64,000 bases of DNA from Nodularia sp. NIES-3585 (GTDB lineage: Bacteria; Cyanobacteriota; Cyanobacteriia; Cyanobacteriales; Nostocaceae), in NCBI RefSeq assembly GCF_002218065.1, contig NZ_BDUB01000001.1, positions 1,189,567 through 1,253,566 on the forward strand, given 5' to 3'. Below the pieces are notes generated by a model that saw only the letters and a list, made by a program, of their open reading frames with translations, searched no databases and was not told where the DNA came from. Below, one piece after another: positions 28,263 to 37,115 of this stretch (the first letter of the stretch is position 1; each line of letters opens with the position of its first letter). The position numbers and the translations under genes were made by a program.

Positions 28263-28577
28263 TTATACCTCTGGGAATAGAACTTGTCTAATTTTTTCTT
28301 CGTCCCCAGGGGCTACAGTGACGATAGCTCGCTTGTATTGGGGCTTGTAACCAATAAATTTACCAACACGACGTTGTTTGCGTGGTGGCATCATGGTATT
28401 AATTTTGACGATTTTTACCGCAAATAGGTCTTCAATTGCCGCTTTTATTTGTGGCTTGGTGGCCTTGGGAGCCACTTCAAATGTATATTTATTTTGCTCC
28501 ATCAGGATGGTCGCCTTTTCAGTCACTATGGGGCGACGCACTAAGTCGGCAAGGTTGCGGGGGTCAAACTTAGGCAC
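28263..28577 (-). CDS. rplW: 50S ribosomal protein L23
   Basis: 104 residues. [20 protein letters not shown] and [14 protein letters not shown] are typical. L23 forms the docking site for SRP and trigger factor at the tunnel exit. It overlaps the end of rplD by 8 bases. Confidence 0.97.
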   Translation of the reverse strand: MPKFDPRNLADLVRRPIVTEKATILMEQNKYTFEVAPKATKPQIKAAIEDLFAVKIVKINTMMPPRKQRRVGKFIGYKPQYKRAIVTVAPGDEEKIRQVLFPEV

Positions 28578-29208
28578 TATAGACCTCCTGAATTTTTGCT
28601 AAAGCTGATGCTGTAATCACAATTTTGTCAGCGTGCAGCAAATCGTAAACATTTAGCTGGTCGGCTGCAATTAACTTTAAATTTTGGATATTGCGGGCTG
28701 ACAGATAAACGTTATCCTCAGATGAAATTACAGGCATAATTAACAATGCCTTATTTTCTGGTGCTGCTCCCCAACGAGCTAGTGCTGCCACTAATTCTTT
28801 GGTCTTGGGGCGGGATAACTCGTTACTAAAGTCTTGTACTACAATCAAATCGTCGGCACGACTAACTAGTGCAGTTCGCAGTGCTAAACGTCGTTCTTTG
28901 CGGTTTAATTTTTGGTTATAGTCTCTGGGTTTTGGTCCAAAGATTACACCACCACCACGCCACAGTGGTGAACGAATAGACCCTGCACGAGCGCGACCTG
29001 TGCCTTTTTGTCGCCAAGGTTTACGACCACCACCTCTGACTTCGGAACGAGTTTTTGTACTTGCAGTTCCTTGGCGAGAGTTGGTCATTTGTCTGACCAA
29101 GGCTCTATGCACAATATGAGATGCTGTTGATTCTTTAGCAACTCTCAATTCAAAGGTCGTCTCGCCGACTTGTTCTCCTTGCCAATTTTTTACTACGCTT
29201 TCAACCAT
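28570..29208 (-). CDS. rplD: 50S ribosomal protein L4
   Basis: 212 residues. The tunnel loop is visible in [20 protein letters not shown] and [20 protein letters not shown]. In enterobacteria L4 also represses its operon; no such leader structure was recognised here. Confidence 0.97.
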   Translation of the reverse strand: MVESVVKNWQGEQVGETTFELRVAKESTASHIVHRALVRQMTNSRQGTASTKTRSEVRGGGRKPWRQKGTGRARAGSIRSPLWRGGGVIFGPKPRDYNQKLNRKERRLALRTALVSRADDLIVVQDFSNELSRPKTKELVAALARWGAAPENKALLIMPVISSEDNVYLSARNIQNLKLIAADQLNVYDLLHADKIVITASALAKIQEVYSA

Positions 29209-29243
29209 TGTTATGTCCTTTTGTGTCTTTTGCCTTGTAATGA

Positions 29244-29879
29244 CTACTTACCAACTTTCTTTGCAGGCAGAATATTCACTAAGGACCCCGGTTTACCAGG
29301 AATGGCTCCTTTAATTAGCAATAAGTTGCGTTCGAGGTCTACTCGTACCACAGTCAACTTGCGAATTGTCACGCGGGTTCCACCCAAACGTCCTGCCATC
29401 CGTTTACCAGGATAAACACGACCTGGGGTTGTACCTGCACCAATGGAACCCGGCGCTCTATGGTTTTTTGAACCATGTGACATGGGACCACGGCTGAAGT
29501 TGTTGCGCTTTTGGTTGCCCGCAAAACCACGACCAATACTGGTACCGACTACATCGACAATTTGACCTTCAGTAAAAATATCTGCTTTTAGTTCTTGACC
29601 TAAAGCATAATCACTAGGGCTATCTGTGTGATATTCGTTTAAATGACGCAAAGCTGGTGCAGATGATTTTGCCAAGTGACCCAGCAGAGGTCTATTCAGC
29701 GCCTTGGGTTTAACTTCGCCATATCCGAGTTGGATGGCGGTATAACCGTCGGTCTGTTTCGTTTTAACTTGTGTAACAGTGCATGGTCCCGCTTGAACTA
29801 CGGTGACAGGAATGGATACTCCTGATTCGTCAAAGACTTGGGTCATGCCCAGTTTGGTGCCGAGAATACCTACAGACAC
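29244..29879 (-). CDS. rplC: 50S ribosomal protein L3
   Basis: 211 residues. [20 protein letters not shown] at the start; [20 protein letters not shown] and [20 protein letters not shown] approach the peptidyl-transferase centre. It is the first gene of this S10-type cluster, since rpsJ (S10) is not upstream of it. Confidence 0.98.
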   Translation of the reverse strand: MSVGILGTKLGMTQVFDESGVSIPVTVVQAGPCTVTQVKTKQTDGYTAIQLGYGEVKPKALNRPLLGHLAKSSAPALRHLNEYHTDSPSDYALGQELKADIFTEGQIVDVVGTSIGRGFAGNQKRNNFSRGPMSHGSKNHRAPGSIGAGTTPGRVYPGKRMAGRLGGTRVTIRKLTVVRVDLERNLLLIKGAIPGKPGSLVNILPAKKVGK

Positions 29880-30784
29880 AGTAACTGGTTCTCCTTATAT
29901 ACTTGCTGGTGTTGGAATCGGACTCTTGATGACACTTGTGTAGGTGTCGATTGAGGTTGGACGACCCTCCCTTGTGGACTCTGCGCGAACGGAAATTTGC
30001 AGCAAATAATACTACACCATATGTTTCAGGACACAACAAATTGTGTCTTTACTGTTTGGTGAATCCGTTTACTTTCACTCACTTGGTCACCAGAACAGCC
30101 ACAAGCTTTTTCCCATTGAGAAAAAATAACTTTTGGAATCAGGGCAATGCTTTTTAGCTTTGCGCTTTGTGCAGCAATGCTTTCGTCCGAGCAATTGCTT
30201 AGGCACTTTCTGGAGGCAGCGCTTTTGGTGGGTATCCCGCCATAACTTGCTTCTGCCGTGCTGTCGTGGGACTTAAGCGGTTTTTGGTCGCTCAGTATCC
30301 ATTAACTAAGGGTGATGCAATGCTATTAAACCAACATTGCTGCTCAGTTTTTACTTCACTCAACACATTACTTTAACCTTAAACTATAGTTTAAGATTTT
30401 ACTTGGTTTCTCAAGCCTAAAGGAGTGAATGTAGTTTAGAGTTGTTTTTTGGCTTGATTTATTGAGCCAATAACTCTGATTTAACCTGAGAGCTTTTCTA
30501 GTTTATCAGTCTCTGACAACTTTGAGCCAAGTTTATACTTTTTACAAGTTTATTTTTGGCTGGGGATGCTACACATCTGAAAACTCACAGAGCAATGATA
30601 ACTTAGTTTTTACTTTTACAGGCCACAATCCAATATCATAAATCATCTATTGAGTTTTGTCTATAAATCTTTAAAATAGTTTTTAAGTGAAGGTGATGAG
30701 ATGGGCTTTTTGCTTCCATACTTGAACTTAATCTTGGTTGAGGGTGAATAATAGAGATATCTAAGTGGGATAGGACGGAATTTT
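29880..30784. other. 905-base divergent spacer between rplC and ndhN
   Basis: No protein or RNA gene recognised; the short open frames have no family features. It must carry the promoter and leader of the long ribosomal operon (leftwards) and the ndhN promoter (rightwards). Notable items are a stem GACACAA/TTGTGTC (30030-30047) in the rplC leader and an 18-bp palindrome at 30378-30395. The part nearest ndhN is AT-rich. Confidence 0.6.
30378..30395. promoter_or_regulatory. Perfect 18-bp palindrome
   Basis: CTTAAACTATAGTTTAAG is fully self-complementary with no loop, the form of a site for a dimeric DNA-binding protein. It is 390 bases upstream of ndhN and about 500 bases upstream of rplC. Confidence 0.45.
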
Positions 30785-31273
30785 ATGGCACTGATTACCA
30801 CTGGCAACGCTTTCATCCGCGATCTGGAGAAATTTGGTTCCCTTGGTGTTTACGTACCTCTGGAAGGAGGTTTTGAAGGTCGATATCGCCGCCGACTGCG
30901 GGCTGCTGGCTATGCCAATCTTCATATTACTGCTAGGGGACTGGGCGACGTAGCTGCCTATCTCACAGGAGTTCATGGTGTGAGACCACCTCACCTGGGT
31001 AAAAAAAGCACGAGTAGTGGTGCGGCGGTGGGTTATGTGTATTACATACCACCGATTGTTACTTATAATCTGGAACAGCTACCACCAAAGTCAAAGGGGT
31101 TGGTGTTGTGGATTATTGAAGGGCAGATTCTTGCGGATCAGGAAGTTGAGTTTTTAACAACTTTGCCTAGCTTGGAACCACGAGTCAAAGTAGTAGTTGA
31201 GAGAGGAGGCGATCGCGCTTTCCGTTGGCAAGCTCTCAAGGATACATATTCTGCCAGCTATCTAGCTGTGTAA
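30785..31273 (+). CDS. ndhN: NAD(P)H-quinone oxidoreductase subunit N
   Basis: 162 residues. MALITTGNAFIRDLEKFGSL, GGFEGRYRRRLRAAGYAN and the segment VGYVYYIPPIVTYNLEQLPP are typical of NdhN, a cyanobacterial/plastid-specific peripheral-arm subunit of NDH-1 that helps bind ferredoxin-side subunits. It serves respiration and cyclic electron flow at the thylakoid. Monocistronic by context. ndhD lies 30 kb away in this window. Confidence 0.95.
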   Translation: MALITTGNAFIRDLEKFGSLGVYVPLEGGFEGRYRRRLRAAGYANLHITARGLGDVAAYLTGVHGVRPPHLGKKSTSSGAAVGYVYYIPPIVTYNLEQLPPKSKGLVLWIIEGQILADQEVEFLTTLPSLEPRVKVVVERGGDRAFRWQALKDTYSASYLAV

Positions 31274-31283
31274 TGATTTAGCT

Positions 31284-31326
31284 GGGCGATCGCGACTTCT
31301 AAAAATAACTGGCGGTGCGATCGCCC
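31284..31326 (+). terminator. HIP1-built inverted repeat after ndhN
   Basis: GGGCGATCGC (31284-31293) and GCGATCGCCC (31317-31326) are perfect complements 23 bases apart, 10 bases past the ndhN stop. Each arm contains a HIP1 octamer. There is no clear T-run, so it may stabilise the mRNA 3' end rather than terminate. Confidence 0.45.
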
Positions 31327-31425
31327 AAGTTACAGACAACTACAATTAAGAATCGGCATACTGTAAAAGGGAGAAAAGTTTAGACCACTCCCTACTTTCT
31401 CAGGCGTGAAGGTGATTAGAGCAAA

Positions 31426-31965
31426 ATGAGACGTAAATCTACTGGTAGATCGGCTACTACTTCTAAATCTTCGGCTTCACAACCATCTTTGTTCAACATC
31501 TCCACTATCGCCATTTTGGCTGGGGTGCTGGTGTTAGGAATTGGAATTGGGATTGCCTTTAGCTCCACAACCACTTTAACGCCATCAAATGTGGCTTCTC
31601 GTGAATTCATAGATGGTAGAGCGCCAAACCCTGAGATTTGCGTACAGAATGGAGCTAGTGCAATGGTGATGGACGCGAGACTTTTCGTGACTCTCAACCC
31701 GTTTAATGTCTATGTGGCTCAACCAAGTATGCGTCCTGGGTGCGTTCTTCGACAAAATAACTGGGCAATTTTAGAACAGCGTAACCTTGTGACATCTAAT
31801 CAGGTCAGAGAATGTAAAAATCGCCTCAACACTTTTGGTTTTACTGGTACTTTGGAAAGCGAAAACCCTGATATTAGATGTATCTACCAAAATCAGGCGG
31901 CTCAAAATTTCTTTACCTCTCAACCAGGAGCAGTTACACAACCTCAACAAACAGATAGATTTTAG
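31426..31965 (+). CDS. DUF3172 family membrane-anchored protein
   Basis: 179 residues. A Ser/Thr/Lys-rich N-terminus is followed by one hydrophobic anchor (IAILAGVLVLGIGIGIAF, about residues 28-45). The conserved body has REFIDGRAPNPEICVQNGAS, FNVYVAQPSMRPGCVLR and NTFGFTGTLESENPDIRC, with four cysteines. The family is found in cyanobacteria and related plastid lineages; its function is unknown. The body probably faces the lumen or periplasm. Independent of ndhN by 150 bases. Confidence 0.85.
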   Translation: MRRKSTGRSATTSKSSASQPSLFNISTIAILAGVLVLGIGIGIAFSSTTTLTPSNVASREFIDGRAPNPEICVQNGASAMVMDARLFVTLNPFNVYVAQPSMRPGCVLRQNNWAILEQRNLVTSNQVRECKNRLNTFGFTGTLESENPDIRCIYQNQAAQNFFTSQPGAVTQPQQTDRF

Positions 31966-31989
31966 TTCAATTGTGGAATGAGTACAAAT

Positions 31990-32727
31990 TTAATAGTTGG
32001 GTTTGGGCAGGGGTTGACCAAACTCAATCACCTCTATATTTGATACATCTGGTTGATAGTTGGGGGTAGTCGGAATTGAAAAATTAGGACTCGTTTGCGA
32101 GGGAAAACTAGTTGGGGGAAGAATAGCATCAGGTAATTCAGACGAGTTGCTAGGATTCAGGGGAGGTACACTCACAAAGGGTTGCTGTGAGTTAGGAGTT
32201 ATTGGAGATAAGGTGCTGGGTAACTGTTGATAATTACTTGGCGCTAGATTGGGTAAAGACTGAAAATTTTCCGGTTGTGTAGGGGGAACATAACGAGTAA
32301 TGGTAGGACTTAATACCCAGCGCGTGGGGTTTTGTCGGGAAACTGGTTGCAGCTGTACTTGGTTGGAATCTACGAAATTTCCGGCGGCTAAGTCGAGAAC
32401 AATTCGAGTTACAGTTTCATTTAGTTGGGCTACACGAATTCTTTGAATTGCGCCAACATAATTTTGTGAAGTGGGAACAGAACCTAACTTAGTATTTGGC
32501 AAATCCACAACTAGACGAGGCGGTTCGGGTAGGTAGAAATATTCGGGGGTTGTCCTAGCTGAGAGGTTAATTTCTAGTTTTACAGCTTCTGGGTAAAAGC
32601 GCCAATTATTTAGTGTAGCTGCTGGTGGGGCTACGCTATTACCAGTTTGCAGAGCAATTATTGCATAAAAACCCAACAAACGATGGCGACTTTGCCAAAA
32701 TTGCCTAATGCTTAGTCCCTTGGACAT
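31990..32727 (-). CDS. AMIN-domain protein
   Basis: 245 residues. A weak N-terminal hydrophobic segment (LLGFYAIIALQTG) may be a signal peptide. Then an AMIN domain: LEINLSARTTPEYFYLPEPP, RLVVDLPNTKLG, IRVAQLNETVTRIVLDLAAG. The last 100 residues are Pro/Ser/Gln/Asn-rich and disordered. AMIN domains bind peptidoglycan and target amidases and secretins to the envelope; no amidase domain is attached here. It converges with the DUF3172 gene. Confidence 0.8.
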   Translation of the reverse strand: MSKGLSIRQFWQSRHRLLGFYAIIALQTGNSVAPPAATLNNWRFYPEAVKLEINLSARTTPEYFYLPEPPRLVVDLPNTKLGSVPTSQNYVGAIQRIRVAQLNETVTRIVLDLAAGNFVDSNQVQLQPVSRQNPTRWVLSPTITRYVPPTQPENFQSLPNLAPSNYQQLPSTLSPITPNSQQPFVSVPPLNPSNSSELPDAILPPTSFPSQTSPNFSIPTTPNYQPDVSNIEVIEFGQPLPKPNY

Positions 32728-32917
32728 TAATTTTTATTCCTTTGATATTGAGTTATGAGGTATATTTTATTAATTACTGATAGATATAACATTCTTAAAT
32801 CATAAGTAATGTGGACAAGATACCCGAACTTAAGAAAATTGACAACAACTTCGATGAACCTAAATTCATACTTGGTTTCAGCAACGTCTATCAACAGAGT
32901 CCCAAGGTTGGGTAAAA

Positions 32918-33169
32918 ATGTCTAAGTTTCTTAAAGGATATTTGGCTAGTTTAATTGAGCCAAAATTGGTGACAACAGCAGTCAAAGTTGCCTTGATAGT
33001 TGGCTCTATCTTATTTATAATCAATCATGGGAGTGCTTTGTGGCAAGGGAAAATGAGTCGCGATCGCTGGATATCTGCAATAATAAGTTACCTAGTTCCC
33101 TATTGTGTGAATATTCATGGTCAATACGTTAGTCCTTACCGTTTCACTCAAGTTAACAAATTTAAATAA
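32918..33169 (+). CDS. nrtS: NrtS-type small nitrate/nitrite transporter
   Basis: 83 residues, two hydrophobic segments. The family pattern is SLIEPKLVTTAVKVALIVGS, LFIINHGSALWQGKMSRDRW and the closing SYLVPYCVNIHG. NrtS proteins are small bifunctional nitrate/nitrite transporters known from marine and other cyanobacteria, acting in the plasma membrane. Some genomes carry a tandem pair; only one copy is here. No NtcA box (GTA-N8-TAC) was seen in the upstream spacer. Confidence 0.8.
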   Translation: MSKFLKGYLASLIEPKLVTTAVKVALIVGSILFIINHGSALWQGKMSRDRWISAIISYLVPYCVNIHGQYVSPYRFTQVNKFK

Positions 33170-33344
33170 TGCAGACATATCACATTTTATAAATCTGCGT
33201 TCATTTCCAGGATTTTGTTACCAGATATCTCACTGGCGCTATTATTTCGTCAGTTTCTTGAAGAAGCAAAAATAATTAATTTATATTAATAAAAATTTAA
33301 TAATTTTGAGTGTTTGTACTCACAAAAAGGTGAGGTGGGTTTCA

Positions 33345-33806
33345 AACTTATAATAAAACAGGCTGAAAACCCTTGAGGTTAAGTTTTTACGCCACGCTCC
33401 AAAACTTAACCGTCCTTTAGGCAAGGGATGAAAGCCAGTGAGAGGCTTTAGCCTCCAGTGACTTGTGTTATACTAGTTGTAACAGGAAAGGTAATCAACC
33501 TGTATAAAAACCTAACTGCCTAACGGTAATCTGTACCTTGATAATTAAATTTATGCGGTTCTACTGCATTGTTCTAGTTTCTTCCTAGCAGTGGGTAAAA
33601 GATTTATAGGAGCTAGACGAATCAGAATTTTGAAACTTTCTGGTTTCATTCTCAACAGGACTTGCAGCAATGCAACTACGGTCGGGCAGACCGAAAGTTA
33701 ACGCTTGGGGAGAGTCCCACCTCTGAGTTAGATAACGCAAGGAGTCTAGTTTAAGTGGTCTCGTTGAACCAAGAATCCCCGGCACTTTAGTGCGGGGAGT
33801 GTCAAA
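33345..33806 (+). mobile_element. TnpB-less IS200/IS605-like element (PATE/MITE type)
   Basis: No open frame. The left part has an 11-bp perfect hairpin, GGTTAAGTTTT (33377-33387) with AAAACTTAACC (33401-33411), then GAGGC-TTTA-GCCTC. The right part has a compact structured stretch (GGTCGGGCAGACC, GGGGAGAGTCCCACC) and a terminal hairpin CCCCGGCAC (33777-33785) with GTGCGGGG (33790-33797), ending GTGTCAA. This resembles a right end plus omega-RNA-like scaffold of a TnpB element whose coding part is lost. Boundaries are approximate. Confidence 0.55.
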
Positions 33807-34236
33807 ACCACTGTCCGCCTCGAAAACGCCAACGGGGAAAGATAATTCGCATCAGGCTTTGTGAAGCCATAAAAACTGCTAGCCAAACCAGACTATAGTG
33901 TAATAAAAAAGCTCCTAAGGGGAGTTCTATTTTTGGTATAGGTATTGGTAAGAACCCAAAAAATTTTACCCCACAGAAGATAAACGCTAATTCCCAAATA
34001 CCAGCAACCAGTTGATAAACGGCTGGCCAATCTCTATCCCAACGGGATTTTTGCAGATAATCATAAAGCACATCCCACATGAAGCCAAAGATGGCGACAT
34101 AGCCAAGTATCCAAAAATAAACTGAGCTAGCACTAGGGCCAATTAAACCGATTGCAAAAGGCAATGATACTATTACGCCTATAGTGATAAGTAGTAGTAA
34201 TCGAGTTTGCCAACGCCCCAATAAAGTTGGTGTCAT
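33802..34236 (-). CDS. Hypothetical membrane protein
   Basis: 144 residues from ATG 34236. Four probable membrane segments: LLLLITIGVIVSLPFAIGL, VYFWILGYVAIFGFMWDVLY, LVAGIWELAFIFCGVKFFGF and LLHYSLVWLAVFMASQSLM. No family recognised. Its ATG overlaps the stop of the upstream SGNH hydrolase gene (ATGA), so translation is probably coupled. Its TGA stop lies in the terminal GTGTCAA of the neighbouring mobile element, so the last residues may have been changed by insertion. Confidence 0.75.
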   Translation of the reverse strand: MTPTLLGRWQTRLLLLITIGVIVSLPFAIGLIGPSASSVYFWILGYVAIFGFMWDVLYDYLQKSRWDRDWPAVYQLVAGIWELAFIFCGVKFFGFLPIPIPKIELPLGAFLLHYSLVWLAVFMASQSLMRIIFPRWRFRGGQWF

Positions 34237-34937
34237 AATTGAATATGATAGGCTGCTAGTGGTTCCCAATTAATCACATTTTCTAACAAAGTTTGATAGC
34301 CTAGTGTGTTGGGGTGAAGACCATCTGCACTTAAGCGTTGTAACCGCCAAAATTCATCATGCGCCATCCATTGATCGAAAATATCTAAATAGGGAATTTG
34401 CCGTTGACTGCAAGCAAGTTTAGTAACTTCTTTATAAAGATACTGGTCGCTGTGATTGTAATAAAAGCAATCTAGAAACGGCATTTTGGCTTCATTCACG
34501 GGAACCATCCCCACAAATAACACTGGACAGAGTTGCTGTGCTTGTTCTAGTAAAGCACTAATTTCTGATTCAAATAGGGCGAAATCTGTATAATTTTTGC
34601 CTTGGGGACGTGTTAATCGGGCTGTATCATTTACACCTACGGAGAGGATAATCAGATCGGGAAGACGATTTCGTAGTTCACCCCGATGGCGAAATTCTAC
34701 TTCTAGCCTTTGTGCTACTTGCTGGGTGCGATCGCCTCTAACTCCCAAGTTATATAATACATGACCAGAACTATCGGGTAACATCCACCACCGTCGTAGT
34801 TGCTCCACCCAACCACCTTTTTCTGGATCGCCAAAGCCATATACTAAGCTATCCCCCAGTGCAATAATCTTCAAAGGCTGACTTTGCTTGGGTGGTACTA
34901 CCAGCTGCATTGAGGAAGAAAGCTCGAATGTTTGCAT
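34233..34937 (-). CDS. SGNH/GDSL-family hydrolase
   Basis: 234 residues. Block I is KIIALGDSLVYGFGDPEKGG with the nucleophile Ser; block III LIILSVGVNDTARL holds the oxyanion Asn; block V is DGLHPNTLGYQ with the catalytic Asp and His. No signal peptide is evident, so it is probably cytoplasmic. Possible roles are lysophospholipase, thioesterase or carbohydrate esterase; the substrate is unknown. Coupled by ATGA overlap to a four-segment membrane protein, which suggests a joint function at the membrane. Confidence 0.88.
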   Translation of the reverse strand: MQTFELSSSMQLVVPPKQSQPLKIIALGDSLVYGFGDPEKGGWVEQLRRWWMLPDSSGHVLYNLGVRGDRTQQVAQRLEVEFRHRGELRNRLPDLIILSVGVNDTARLTRPQGKNYTDFALFESEISALLEQAQQLCPVLFVGMVPVNEAKMPFLDCFYYNHSDQYLYKEVTKLACSQRQIPYLDIFDQWMAHDEFWRLQRLSADGLHPNTLGYQTLLENVINWEPLAAYHIQL

Positions 34938-35077
34938 TTTAAAGGCTTTATTTTATATCTTTACAAGATTCTACACATTTCTACACCATTAAAGGGTATC
35001 TTGCTTGTCTGATACAAAAATGAATTTATTTCACGCAGAGGCGCAGAGGCGCAGAGGAGAGAATAGGAGTTAAGGAA

Positions 35078-37024
35078 TTATGGTGACTGATTAAATACCC
35101 ACTTTATCCACTGTGTGAAAGAATTAATTATATTTAAACGATGAAGTCCGGGCGCACGGGAGGCGGCGAGTCCATCAACGGCGACTAATGCGGAATATTG
35201 CAAACCCAGGAAACTATCAACGGCTGCATAAGGGCCACCCAAGGTAATTGCCCCGCCTGCATACATCTGTCCTTTGCCATTCCGCATTTCTGGTAACTCA
35301 AAATTATTTGCTACAACCAAACGCCCCAAATGATTCAGGGGTAAGTTGTAATGTTTGACAATATCTTCTAGTAGGGGGTTTGCTTCTACTTTGGCATCTA
35401 GTCCTGTAGCATCAATAATAAAATCGGCTGCTAGTTTCATTTCTCCTAAGCCTTTTTCCTGGATATGGGTAATAGTCCGGTTTTGAGTATGCCGTTCTAC
35501 ACCTGTGACTTCTCCAAAGCTTATTTGATACCAGCCTTCACTTAGTCCTTGCTCTATCATTTGCTGCCAGTCTTGGCGCTCGGCGGTGGTAGTACCGCCC
35601 CAGTCTGCTAGTAGGCGCTGACGTTCGTCAGGAGTAGCTTTTTCGAGCATGACGCGGAGTTCTCCGCCCCAACAAGCTTTGGGCCAGTTAAAAGGCTGAA
35701 ATTCGTAATGATTTTTGACTTGTCTTTGGGCTTTTTCAAATTTGTTGCCTTGGGGTTTAGGCGATCGCATTAAATGCAAAACTGTAATCTGAGGATTGTG
35801 CTTTCTCGCTTCATAAATTCTTTGGATAATCCGCGAAGCCACAATTCCCCGTCCACGAATCAACACAGTCCCACCCTGTTGTTCTAGTTGCTGATAAACA
35901 TGGTCGTGGGCTTCATAAGCATTCACAACAGACTTAAAATCTTGATATTTTGCTCTATAAGCTTGCAAATCTGGGAGAAATTGAATTGCCGGATACCCAG
36001 TAGCTAAATGTAAATAACGACTAACTATAAAAGCGTAATTTCCCGGACTGCGAGAATAGGCTACACAATACCTGCCATCATCAGTTTTGCGAATTGCCCT
36101 CACGCGTCCATAACGATAAATTTGATTCCAGCCAATGCGCTTAACTTCTCGGTCGATGGAATCGAAGACATTACCCGCACGAGGTGTGTAAGTTTCCGCA
36201 AAGGTGGGTTCAGCAAACACTTGCCATAAGTATTTGAATGCTGAATTAACCTTACCTTGAGTCAAGTCACGCCCAGCTTCGCGCCAAGCATAACTAGGCC
36301 AACCCCAGATATTATCAGGACAAGAATCAGAATTAGATCGCAATCTTTCATGTAAGGGGATTTGCGAGTTTAGACAAAGGCGTTTATAACGCGCATAAGG
36401 TTCTGCTTCTAATCCCAAAGCTACGATTTTGTCAGCGCGTACACCACTAATTCGCAACAAATCAACCCAAATAAAACTACCTAATCCTGCCCCAACTGCC
36501 AGATAATCGCATTCATCCACTGGTAAACCTGTGGCGTGAAGTGCCTGTAGCATCACATTTTCTGCCTGAAATGCTGGGGGGGGAAATTTACTTGTTATCG
36601 GTGGGGCTGGTGACAAGCTAGGATCAGGGATATTTGTCTTGGGGTTAAACTGAATCATTGAAGGCGGTCTGGTAGCTTGGCTGGTGGCGTTGACACCAAA
36701 CATCACCGTCATCATGTAGGGGCCAATTTGCAATGTATCACCATGAGCTAGAAAACTACGATTTTGTCGTTGACCGTTGACAAATACACCGTTAATGCTG
36801 CCTTGGTCAATTACTACTAGCTGGTTTTGTTCGTAATTAATCAAAGCATGGTAGCGAGAAACTTCGTTACTGTTAAGCAGCATTCTAGCTACACGCTGTC
36901 CTTGAAGTTCAGCAGGTAAACGGACGAATTCACGACCGAAAGCTATAGGCGGACTCAATGTGGGTTCTCGCCGTTCCCCCGTCGCTGGATCTTCCCAACT
37001 TAATTGAATTTGTGGATTAGTCAT
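35078..37024 (-). CDS. FHA domain fused to a flavoprotein-like oxidoreductase
   Basis: 648 residues. Residues about 25-110 are an FHA phosphothreonine-binding domain (IAFGREF, SNEVSRYHALINYE, DQGSINGVFVNGQ, GDTLQIG). After a Pro-rich linker comes a large domain with a dinucleotide motif YLAVGAGLGSFIWVDLL, a second Rossmann-like strand GGTVLIRGRGIVASRI, and IIDATGLDAKVEANPLLED near the end, the layout of FAD/NAD(P)-dependent monooxygenase or reductase families. The fusion suggests recruitment or control by Ser/Thr phosphorylation. The reaction is unknown. A second FHA gene lies 91 bases upstream on the same strand. Confidence 0.8.
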   Translation of the reverse strand: MTNPQIQLSWEDPATGERREPTLSPPIAFGREFVRLPAELQGQRVARMLLNSNEVSRYHALINYEQNQLVVIDQGSINGVFVNGQRQNRSFLAHGDTLQIGPYMMTVMFGVNATSQATRPPSMIQFNPKTNIPDPSLSPAPPITSKFPPPAFQAENVMLQALHATGLPVDECDYLAVGAGLGSFIWVDLLRISGVRADKIVALGLEAEPYARYKRLCLNSQIPLHERLRSNSDSCPDNIWGWPSYAWREAGRDLTQGKVNSAFKYLWQVFAEPTFAETYTPRAGNVFDSIDREVKRIGWNQIYRYGRVRAIRKTDDGRYCVAYSRSPGNYAFIVSRYLHLATGYPAIQFLPDLQAYRAKYQDFKSVVNAYEAHDHVYQQLEQQGGTVLIRGRGIVASRIIQRIYEARKHNPQITVLHLMRSPKPQGNKFEKAQRQVKNHYEFQPFNWPKACWGGELRVMLEKATPDERQRLLADWGGTTTAERQDWQQMIEQGLSEGWYQISFGEVTGVERHTQNRTITHIQEKGLGEMKLAADFIIDATGLDAKVEANPLLEDIVKHYNLPLNHLGRLVVANNFELPEMRNGKGQMYAGGAITLGGPYAAVDSFLGLQYSALVAVDGLAASRAPGLHRLNIINSFTQWIKWVFNQSP

Positions 37025-37115
37025 TAGTTATTGGTCATTAGTCATTAGTCATTGGTCATTGGGAAGTTACCGTCTTCTCCCCCCTGCTCCCCTGCCTCTT
37101 CGGCTCCCTGCTCCC

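Noticed and set aside
29936-30157. 73-codon plus-strand open frame upstream of rplC
   Set aside because: No ribosome site, no family-like sequence, and it lies across the presumed leader of the ribosomal operon; treated as chance.
32728-32917. NtcA-binding site upstream of nrtS
   Set aside because: GTA and TAC triplets are present but with 12-base, not 8-base, spacing.
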